A stretch of DNA of 41,249 bases, from IMG/VR virus record IMGVR_UViG_3300042691_022519, positions 1 to 41,249 of that record; one strand, 5' to 3'. Under the pieces are notes generated by a model that did no database searches, was not told the DNA's origin, and saw only the letters and a list, made by a program, of their open reading frames with translations. Made by a program: the position numbers and the translations under genes. This DNA is from a virus. The first letter of the stretch is position 1, and the number at the start of each line of letters is the position of its first letter. Shown here one piece after another: positions 1 to 6,950 of the stretch.

Positions 1-70
1 GGTAACAGTTGCACCTAAATGACGAGCATAAGAGTTACCGTCAGTGAATCGTGACTGTAAGTTATTTGAA
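1..70. repeat. Terminal direct repeat, copy 1 (contig closure)
   Basis: These 70 bases are identical to 41180-41249. A minus-strand gene reads in frame from position 1 into 41179, so the molecule closes at 41,179 bp. This is either an assembler overlap on a circular or permuted genome or a real short terminal repeat. T7-like relatives usually have longer terminal repeats that collapse into one copy in assemblies. Confidence 0.95.
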
Positions 71-534
71 ACTCCACTAATACTTACACCCATTTCACCA
101 CCAGAATCTACTGCCGTATTTAATGCTTGTATAGCCATCATACCTTGATTAATAGAGTTGACAGCGTTGAATGGTATCTGTGTATTAATCCAAGATGCAG
201 TGTTACCTACTAGCCCACCTGTACGAGTATACACATATGAACCTAGAGCAGTAACTATCACTCCTGGATAACCAACGGGGTAGTACAATGGTACAAATGC
301 TCCATTGATATTCTCAGTACACATTATACTGAGCAGATGTATGTACTGACGAAGGTTATTAACCCTGACATAATCGTCGAATACAACTAAAGCATCGACT
401 ACTTTCTTGATAACATTACCATTCAACGTACTAACATTAACCAAGTAGGTGAGTATATCTGGGGGGTAGGTTGGTACAAATGATCCCAATCGCCTCTGAA
501 GGCTGATAATATCTGTTGCTTGTTGTAGTGTCAT
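1..534 (-). CDS. Tail-fibre-like protein A, N-terminal part (continues at 41179)
   Basis: The start ATG at 534-532 overlaps the stop of the upstream gene as ATGA, a sign of translational coupling. The frame reaches position 1 on a codon boundary and continues at 41179 down to the stop at 40886, giving about 275 residues in all. It is a paralogue of the next protein upstream (531-1346): both share the LRQ(F/Y)I segment, a CTE motif and a PLY-P-G segment around residues 55-90. The composition is rich in Gly, Ser, Thr and Asn, as in phage fibre and receptor-binding proteins. The place at the end of the virion arm fits a fibre or appendage, but no family is recognised with certainty. Confidence 0.7.
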   Translation of the reverse strand, partial: MTLQQATDIISLQRRLGSFVPTYPPDILTYLVNVSTLNGNVIKKVVDALVVFDDYVRVNNLRQYIHLLSIMCTENINGAFVPLYYPVGYPGVIVTALGSYVYTRTGGLVGNTASWINTQIPFNAVNSINQGMMAIQALNTAVDSGGEMGVSISGVSNNLQSRFTDGNSYARHLGATVT

Positions 535-1346
535 GGTAGTCTAATTATTTGTTGCATAGTTATCCACTGTCTACAGAACGGGCCAACAAGTGAAGTTGGC
601 ATACCAGTATTGGTTCCTATGATAAAACCTGAGAATGAGAGTCCTATTGAAAAAAGATCAGCAAGTCCAGTTACTGAGTTTTTCCTGGCACTGAGGGCGA
701 TAGTAGTAGGCGGTACTATTCCCCCTACAGCTACAACGGTGGTATTTATTAGCTCACCGTCTTTGTAGATTGCTCTCTCTGTACCGTCAATTCTATTGTA
801 CATACTCATTCCTACAGCAGTAGGTACGCTGATAGGAGGTGAACCTGTACCGTAGTGGTCTACGTAGAGGTTACCATCAACAGCAAATCGTGGGTATAGT
901 GCATAGTTAGAGGCAACGTTATCGAATGCTCCCATAGCCGCACCATCGACTGAGACACCTGACAGTACTGAGCAAGCAAGCATCCCCCCAGTGGAACTTG
1001 ACACAGTGGCGACTGATGCACCAGAGTCAATCCATGCTACGCCATTTCCAAGTAAGCCAGTTACTCTACTGTAATCACCCCCCACAAAGCCATTATTGAC
1101 TGTACCTACAAAACCTGGGGGGCGGTACAGTGGAGTCTCGAAACCCGTGAATGTCTCAGTGCAGAGGGGATAAGCCAGGTAGATGAACTGTCTGAGGTTG
1201 TGCTTAGCAACCCAGTAATCAAAGTCGAGTAATGCTCGTAACGTCCTTGTTGAGATTGTTCCCCCCACATTACGTAGCTGTTCCAGGTAGTCTACTACTC
1301 CACCAGTCTGAAATGGGTTAATTAATCGTTGTATAGCTATACTCAT
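531..1346 (-). CDS. Tail-fibre-like protein B (paralogue of protein A)
   Basis: A 271-residue protein rich in small residues, with an ATGA overlap with the gene before it and the gene after it. It is paralogous to the protein that starts at 534: the shared backbone runs through LRQFIYLAYPLCTE near residue 52 and a YKDGELIN segment near residue 195, which looks like a LamG/lectin-type beta-sandwich core. The likely role is adsorption apparatus, either fibre or fibre-associated subunit. Two related copies could form hetero-oligomers or give alternative receptor specificities. The role is inferred from position and composition; no catalytic motif is visible. Confidence 0.65.
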   Translation of the reverse strand: MSIAIQRLINPFQTGGVVDYLEQLRNVGGTISTRTLRALLDFDYWVAKHNLRQFIYLAYPLCTETFTGFETPLYRPPGFVGTVNNGFVGGDYSRVTGLLGNGVAWIDSGASVATVSSSTGGMLACSVLSGVSVDGAAMGAFDNVASNYALYPRFAVDGNLYVDHYGTGSPPISVPTAVGMSMYNRIDGTERAIYKDGELINTTVVAVGGIVPPTTIALSARKNSVTGLADLFSIGLSFSGFIIGTNTGMPTSLVGPFCRQWITMQQIIRLP

Positions 1347-4300
1347 TTATTCATCCTCTTAAGCTCAAATGCGTTATCAAGTGACTCCTGAATGTACTCA
1401 GCACCAGGTAGTGGTAAGCCATCCATTACAAGCTGTCTCTTTTGGAACTCTTGCAGCATCTTAGAACTGGGTACCTTATTCTGAATAGCCCAGAGCTGTA
1501 ACCTACCAAGGTCATAATTGAGTTGGATAGCGGCATCAGTCATTCGATTGATGGCGTCAAGTCGTCGTGCGTACTCACCCCCACCTTTCTCAACTGCACC
1601 ATTCCTGACGTCAGTGGCTAACCTCATCTGCTCCTTCCGTTGCCTTGAAGTCAGATCTTGGATGGAACGTAGTACGTCAGCCTCAGTGTACTGCATGTTC
1701 TTCAGCCCGTCAATGTAGCGTACCTTCCCCCCCAATGTTTGAATAGTAGCCTCTACTCCCTGTAGCTGATTGGGGAGTAGCTTACCCTTGTTACGTAGCC
1801 ACCCCTGTGTTGCGGGTACGAGTACAGCGTTAGTCCTAGGGTCAAGAACATCCTTCGTACCAGATAGCACTGGCAATCTATCGAGAGACGATAGTACCGG
1901 CGAAATGGAAAGGACTGCTGCCATCCATGGGGGCATAGCAATTCCTGCAAATTGGTTGTTAGCATTGAACTCACTATCGTCCCGACGGCGGCCAGTATAA
2001 GTGTCGATTCCAGAAGCTGCTTCATAGATGCCATTGAAGTATGATTTTGCTATTGCCTTGTTTACCCAATCTTGAATCGTACCCCCACTCTTCTTCCCTG
2101 TGCCCGCTGCTGCCCCCATCGACTCGGTGAACCAAGTGAACGCCCCCCAACGAGGATCAAAGTTATCAGTGTGCAGTACGTAGGTCTTCTTGTCGTGTGC
2201 ATCCCTGCGCAGTACCATACCGTACCGTGTCATGTCCTCCTGCTGCATCTCATGAACCGGTATCTCCTCCCCCTCTAGTTGGGCATCATTCCATAGCGCA
2301 TGTATCCTAGCGTAGTTGTACCACTTAGATGGTTGACGCATCATATCCCTCATTTGTAGGGGGAGATTTTGCATCGACCATGCAGTGAACGGTGCCACTG
2401 ATGAGATGTAGCTTTGGAACTTACCTACGTCGTCGAACACAGGGAATGAGCGCTTAACCTCTAGGATTAAGTCATCCCACCTATCAATCTTACCGATAGA
2501 CTGACCTAGTCCAAACTGTGCCAACCCGTCTACAATCCTTTCCCCCAAGTTTCCGGCTAGGGGGGAACGTCCTCTGACGATAGATAGGTGTCCAGCCATA
2601 TCCAGTATAGATGCCATCCTAATTGTGGGGAGGAATATGGCGTCACTCTTCCTCTCTAGAACTTTGGTTACCTCCTCTGCGTACTCAGGTACACTCTTAG
2701 CAGCAGCTCTAAGGTCAGCAAACTGCTTCATAATGTAGCGTGGGTCAAGCTCTTTCCACTGAAGGAGTGCATCAGCCCCTGATACGCCAGGCAGCACATC
2801 ACGGGAAAACATGCGAGCTGTCCTGGCTACCACTTCTCTATGCGTAACGGGCAGACCATCGATGATGCGGAAGGGTTTCACATTGTCAAATCCATCCAAC
2901 CCTTTGGCAGCTAGTTTCACCATGTCTATTACTGAGGCTACATATTCGTGGATACCTACGCCGTGTCCGTGTGCTGTGAATGCATTACCTAAGAATTGGT
3001 TAGTGAGGTATACCTGTGCACCTATTGGGTTACCAATTGCCTGCTTAGAGAACCAACGGGTAAACATCTTGTAACCAGCAGCTAACTTACTCATCTCTGC
3101 TGGTGACTTGGATATGTCCTTGATGGCCTCAAACTGTTGATGTACTAGGGGGTGCATGTACACATCATCCACCTTGACAAATTGTTTGTACAGTTCTCTG
3201 TTGGCGTCGAATTGTTGGGGGGTAATAGACCACCCCTTATCCAACCCCACAGTCTTAATGAGTTTCATCATCGACGACTCTTCCAGCATCTTACTCATAG
3301 ACTGAGCCATCTTTTGCGTAGCTGTCAACGGGTCGGCTATGAATACATCAGCCGGTACAATTGGTAACTTGTACGTGCGAGTCATGTATTCTGCCACCTC
3401 AGAGGTAAGCAGCGGCACCTTAGACATGATGCCACTGTCAACTAGCAGATCAACTTGTGTGGGGGAAAGACGTTGTGACAAGTACTCAGCAAACTGCTGT
3501 GGGTTAGCAATGAGACCATGTAGGTCATCAGGCTCTATCCCCATCATCCTTGCTGCTAAGTTGTGATCTTCTGGTAGGTAGCGCCAAGTGGTACGTGACT
3601 TAGCTATCAATTCGTGTGAGGGAGCAGTAGACTTAGTGGCTAGCTTGAGTGTGGCAAACCCCTCATCAGTGAGAGAGCGTGGCATATAACCAATGTTGTA
3701 CATGGTACCAACATCGTAGCCAGTAGCTTTTTGAATAGCTAACAGTTCATCCCACTGAGCTGATACCTCATTAGCTTTGTTGAGCAATTCAGGAATATCG
3801 TCAGGCAGAAACCCCCTATCTAGAAAGCTGTTGTAGAACTTGTTGTAGTTGTCCATCAGTACAGCATGTTGGGTGGGACTATTACCGTACACTGCCAACC
3901 TCTGAGGGATCATCCCCTCCTCTAAGATACGCCTCATGTCGTCAGGCTGGACTTGTACCCCCCTCCTTTTAGCCAAGTCCTTAAGGATTGAGGCTAGTTG
4001 CTTCTGCTTGTTCATCATACTGTAGACACTAGCTTCCCTGATAAGCCCATCAGTTAGACGCTTAGCATTCAGCAACGGCTCTCTCACCAGTCCTGCTACC
4101 CTAACCTTTTGACCGAGCCAGGTAGCTATCCATGACGAAACATTAGCTGTCTTCTGGGGGGCAAGTACGGCTAGATGTCCAGTCTCGAATACAATCTGTT
4201 CCCAGTACTGCTGTGCTCTAAGAGTTACCTGTCGCCTAGCCTGTGCTATGGGTTCGAGCGGTTCAAAGAAAGCATTGAGTGCCTGCTGTGCCTTGGCTCT

Positions 4301-4417
4301 ACGTGCTGCAATCTTAGCCAGTCGTGTCGTATTTTTAGATGACCACTCAAAACGTTCAACACTACCCTCGTCGAGCTGCTGAAATGGGTTAAGTTTAGGG
4401 TCGCAATTAAGGGGCAT
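1343..4417 (-). CDS. Large internal virion protein (T7 gp16-position)
   Basis: A 1024-residue soluble protein, largely helical, with no signal peptide. It is the third very large protein after the tail tube genes, the position of T7 gp16, the core protein ejected into the host cell. I see no transglycosylase motif in it; that activity is on the 987-residue protein encoded at 6943-9906. The N-terminus (about residues 30-70) is rich in Arg, Lys and Ala and looks coiled-coil. The start ATG at 4417 follows an intergenic array of 10-bp repeats (4421-4480), and the stop overlaps the next gene as ATGA. The ejectosome role is inferred from size and order. Confidence 0.65.
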   Translation of the reverse strand: MPLNCDPKLNPFQQLDEGSVERFEWSSKNTTRLAKIAARRAKAQQALNAFFEPLEPIAQARRQVTLRAQQYWEQIVFETGHLAVLAPQKTANVSSWIATWLGQKVRVAGLVREPLLNAKRLTDGLIREASVYSMMNKQKQLASILKDLAKRRGVQVQPDDMRRILEEGMIPQRLAVYGNSPTQHAVLMDNYNKFYNSFLDRGFLPDDIPELLNKANEVSAQWDELLAIQKATGYDVGTMYNIGYMPRSLTDEGFATLKLATKSTAPSHELIAKSRTTWRYLPEDHNLAARMMGIEPDDLHGLIANPQQFAEYLSQRLSPTQVDLLVDSGIMSKVPLLTSEVAEYMTRTYKLPIVPADVFIADPLTATQKMAQSMSKMLEESSMMKLIKTVGLDKGWSITPQQFDANRELYKQFVKVDDVYMHPLVHQQFEAIKDISKSPAEMSKLAAGYKMFTRWFSKQAIGNPIGAQVYLTNQFLGNAFTAHGHGVGIHEYVASVIDMVKLAAKGLDGFDNVKPFRIIDGLPVTHREVVARTARMFSRDVLPGVSGADALLQWKELDPRYIMKQFADLRAAAKSVPEYAEEVTKVLERKSDAIFLPTIRMASILDMAGHLSIVRGRSPLAGNLGERIVDGLAQFGLGQSIGKIDRWDDLILEVKRSFPVFDDVGKFQSYISSVAPFTAWSMQNLPLQMRDMMRQPSKWYNYARIHALWNDAQLEGEEIPVHEMQQEDMTRYGMVLRRDAHDKKTYVLHTDNFDPRWGAFTWFTESMGAAAGTGKKSGGTIQDWVNKAIAKSYFNGIYEAASGIDTYTGRRRDDSEFNANNQFAGIAMPPWMAAVLSISPVLSSLDRLPVLSGTKDVLDPRTNAVLVPATQGWLRNKGKLLPNQLQGVEATIQTLGGKVRYIDGLKNMQYTEADVLRSIQDLTSRQRKEQMRLATDVRNGAVEKGGGEYARRLDAINRMTDAAIQLNYDLGRLQLWAIQNKVPSSKMLQEFQKRQLVMDGLPLPGAEYIQESLDNAFELKRMNK

Positions 4418-4420
4418 AAT

Positions 4421-4480
4421 GGGTACTCATGGGTACTAGTGGGGACTGGTGGGGACAGGTGGGGACAGTGGGGGACGGAG
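4421..4480 (+). repeat. Tandem array of six 10-bp repeats, GGGKACNNNN
   Basis: Six units of exactly 10 bp begin at 4421, 4431, 4441, 4451, 4461 and 4471. Each begins GGGTAC or GGGGAC followed by four variable bases. The array fills the gap between the stop of the 822-residue virion gene (4482) and the start of the 1024-residue gene (4417). Related arrays lie at 5880-5919 and 9921-9980. The 10-bp spacing places every unit on one face of the helix. Confidence 0.9.
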
Positions 4481-4481
4481 G

Positions 4482-6950
4482 TTAGAAGCCACAAGGGCCG
4501 TTATAGAGTCGTTCAACCAGCTCGTCACTGGGGAAATCGTCTACGGAGGTATCAACCCAATCTGCTTCTACCTCATCCATAACTTCCTGCTCGACCCTCG
4601 CCTTAAGTTGGTCAACATCGTCACCATACTGTACCATATGTCTAATGTCACTTTCTACTGCATTGACTACAGCAGTTTCACTGTCAGCTTGTCTAACAGT
4701 ATCAAGATCTACTCTGGCTCTAGATGCCATCATCTTTGTGACATCATCCACCGGTTCACCAGCTACACCCCCCACACTACCAAAACTCTTAGGATTGTAA
4801 ACAGCTACTGTGTTGTTAGCTTTCACCCCGTCGTAGCCTTGGTTCCTTAGTTCATCAGCGAACGAACGCTGGAAGGATAGCTGTGTAACTTCGTCGTACT
4901 CCAATTTAGCCACATCATCAAGTATGTGTGTTACAGACTTAGGGTAGCCAGGAATATAGTCAATGTTTAATTCAGTTGCTACCTTCTCAGCAAGTTCACT
5001 GAGCTTAGCATCTGGTGTAAACCCTGAGATAAGACGTAGGTTGCTAGTATCTACAGTGTACATCACTGGATCGCCGAAGATTCTATCTGGTATGGTTGGT
5101 AGATTATCATTAGACATAGCACGTGAGGCGTTCTTTGCCACCTCTGGATCAGTAGTTAAGTAGATACCAGGCCCTAACTCACTACGAGCAGCACCGGTTA
5201 GTGGGTCAATATTAGGCAAATCGAGATTGACAACGCGACTCCCATGATACATAACTGGAGGTACATCAACAGCAGCCATCTTAACAGTGGGGGGATTGAC
5301 CAATCTAGTAATCGGTGGTAAGTCACCGTCTAATACCTCCCTCCCTATTGGTGGTAGTCCATCTAGTATACGTAACCCATCCCCCACGTTGGTATCTACA
5401 TTGGCAGCAATCTCATGTAGAATTTTTGCACGACTCGTAGCAGTGCCACCCCCACCTATTTCATCAGTCAGCTTAACTAACTCTTCTACTGAAAGGTTCT
5501 CTAGTACCTCGCGAGTTAATGGCACGTCAGTAGGTAGAGGCTTAGCTGCCGGTACCTCTACCTGTCGTAAGGGTGTATAAGCTTCTGGTAGTACATCGAA
5601 GTCTAATTTAAGCTGACCAGGTGTGGTACGTGGTACATCAGGCAGGTTGAGTGGTAGCTCTAACTGCTTAGGCGTGATAACCAACTTACCGAGTGGCAGC
5701 TCTAATTGACCGGCTGGCTGGAATGGTATCTCCAGTTGAGTACCTTTTGGCTTACCTCTGAACCCAGGTTTCTTACTCTTTGCTAGTGGTGTACCCAACA
5801 CATTCAGCTTTGGCAGTACAGCCTTCTTAGGTTTCTGCGGTTTCAGCATGAATGGGAGGGTCAGTTGCAGGGGCGGTTCGGGGACTGGTGGGGACACCTG
5901 GGTACGGGTGGGGACAGTCGGTACCGGTCTCCTTGCCTTGAGAATCCTGCCTAAGGTTGCATCAACGACATCACCAGTGAGAATATCAAGACCTACACCT
6001 GCAAGTAAGCTCGGGTTGAAGTCGAACCCAAACCTACCACTGTTCTTAGCCCCCCCAATTCTAAAACCCTCATCTCTCTTGATACCAAAGCCTTCCCCCA
6101 CCGGATCAGAGAAGCCGTACTGCGCCCCTCTCAATGCCTCAACAGTGTTACTCTTCCCATCAAAGTAGCGGTTCTTATCTGGTATAAGTTTGACTACATC
6201 ACGTAGCAGAGGTGCAAATGGAATGAGTGGAATAGTAGCATCAGCAGCACTGGTAATCTGATTACGCAACCAAGGTGGCACACTCCTCTCATACAGTCCC
6301 CCCATCGTTCTCTTAGCCGTAGAAGCAAAGTTAGTTAGGTCAATAGCTGCTCCCATAGCTGTGTTCTGAGGTAACCCCAAAGCGTAGACGATAGCTGCTA
6401 CTGGTGCTCCTCTCCATTCACCCTTCTCTCTATCGAAGAGTACAGGTGTACTGTATGTTCTCCCCCCCTCTTGTTGTATACCTAGTATCTGACCAACCCA
6501 AGCCATTGCGTTATCAGTAAAAGACTTAGGTGGTGGTATCTGCTCCAACGACTCTAGCATACGCTGTGCTACGTCCCTATCCCTGGTGTTGGGTAGCGTC
6601 AGGTCAAGTAGTCGCTGCCTATCCTCGAATGTCTTAGCAAACCCAGTGAATACCTCATTCAAGTTGGGGGGTTGGTAGATGTTGGGCATCTCTTGTGCCC
6701 CGTCGATACCGAAGTTGGCCTCTTGCTGTACCTGAAACTGCCTAGCCTGTATATTAGGGGCTAGCTGTCGAGTTACATCCTCGATAGGTGGGGGTGCTAA
6801 GTCGAACGTGGGGACAGCAGGCGCTTCTGTGACAGTAGGCAGTGGTGGTAAAGCAGCAGGCTCCGGTTCTGGTGGGGGGAAAGATGTAGGTATAGGTAGG
6901 GTTACTGGTGGTAGTTCGTCACCCTTTAAGTTAGAGATTGGGTCAGCCAT
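4482..6950 (-). CDS. Virion protein with ADP-ribosyltransferase-like domain and clamp-motif-like repeats
   Basis: About 822 residues from the ATG at 6950, chosen because GAGG lies six bases upstream; an in-frame ATG at 6962 has no such site. The N-terminus is Pro-rich. Around residues 360-450 the chain carries five short repeats of one pattern: QLTLPF, QLEIPF, QLELPL twice, and QLKLDF. These resemble the bacterial beta-sliding-clamp-binding hexapeptide (QLxLPL type). Around residues 565-720 there is an ADP-ribosyltransferase-like domain: YHGS (His), GPGIYLT (Tyr), then NQGYDGV and a VAVYNP strand, as in ART domains of phage polyvalent proteins. The third catalytic Glu is not obvious (Asn-Asn-Thr precedes VAVYNP). 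Lying between ejected-type proteins, it may enter the cell with the DNA. The stop of the upstream gene overlaps by 8 bp. Confidence 0.65.
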   Translation of the reverse strand: MADPISNLKGDELPPVTLPIPTSFPPPEPEPAALPPLPTVTEAPAVPTFDLAPPPIEDVTRQLAPNIQARQFQVQQEANFGIDGAQEMPNIYQPPNLNEVFTGFAKTFEDRQRLLDLTLPNTRDRDVAQRMLESLEQIPPPKSFTDNAMAWVGQILGIQQEGGRTYSTPVLFDREKGEWRGAPVAAIVYALGLPQNTAMGAAIDLTNFASTAKRTMGGLYERSVPPWLRNQITSAADATIPLIPFAPLLRDVVKLIPDKNRYFDGKSNTVEALRGAQYGFSDPVGEGFGIKRDEGFRIGGAKNSGRFGFDFNPSLLAGVGLDILTGDVVDATLGRILKARRPVPTVPTRTQVSPPVPEPPLQLTLPFMLKPQKPKKAVLPKLNVLGTPLAKSKKPGFRGKPKGTQLEIPFQPAGQLELPLGKLVITPKQLELPLNLPDVPRTTPGQLKLDFDVLPEAYTPLRQVEVPAAKPLPTDVPLTREVLENLSVEELVKLTDEIGGGGTATSRAKILHEIAANVDTNVGDGLRILDGLPPIGREVLDGDLPPITRLVNPPTVKMAAVDVPPVMYHGSRVVNLDLPNIDPLTGAARSELGPGIYLTTDPEVAKNASRAMSNDNLPTIPDRIFGDPVMYTVDTSNLRLISGFTPDAKLSELAEKVATELNIDYIPGYPKSVTHILDDVAKLEYDEVTQLSFQRSFADELRNQGYDGVKANNTVAVYNPKSFGSVGGVAGEPVDDVTKMMASRARVDLDTVRQADSETAVVNAVESDIRHMVQYGDDVDQLKARVEQEVMDEVEADWVDTSVDDFPSDELVERLYNGPCGF
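5880..5919 (+). repeat. Four 10-bp repeats inside the coding region
   Basis: Four units (5880, 5890, 5900 and 5910) match the GGGKACNNNN pattern of the intergenic array at 4421-4480, in the same orientation. They encode a Pro/Val/Thr-rich linker just before the QLxLPF repeats of the host gene. A 10-bp period inside a triplet-coded gene argues that the DNA or RNA repeat was the thing gained, not a protein repeat. Confidence 0.8.

Noticed and set aside
1753-2034. A second minus-strand frame inside the 1024-residue gene
   Set aside because: Fully embedded in a convincing gene, without start signals.
4421-4480. CRISPR array
   Set aside because: Units are 10 bp with no long spacers and no cas genes nearby.
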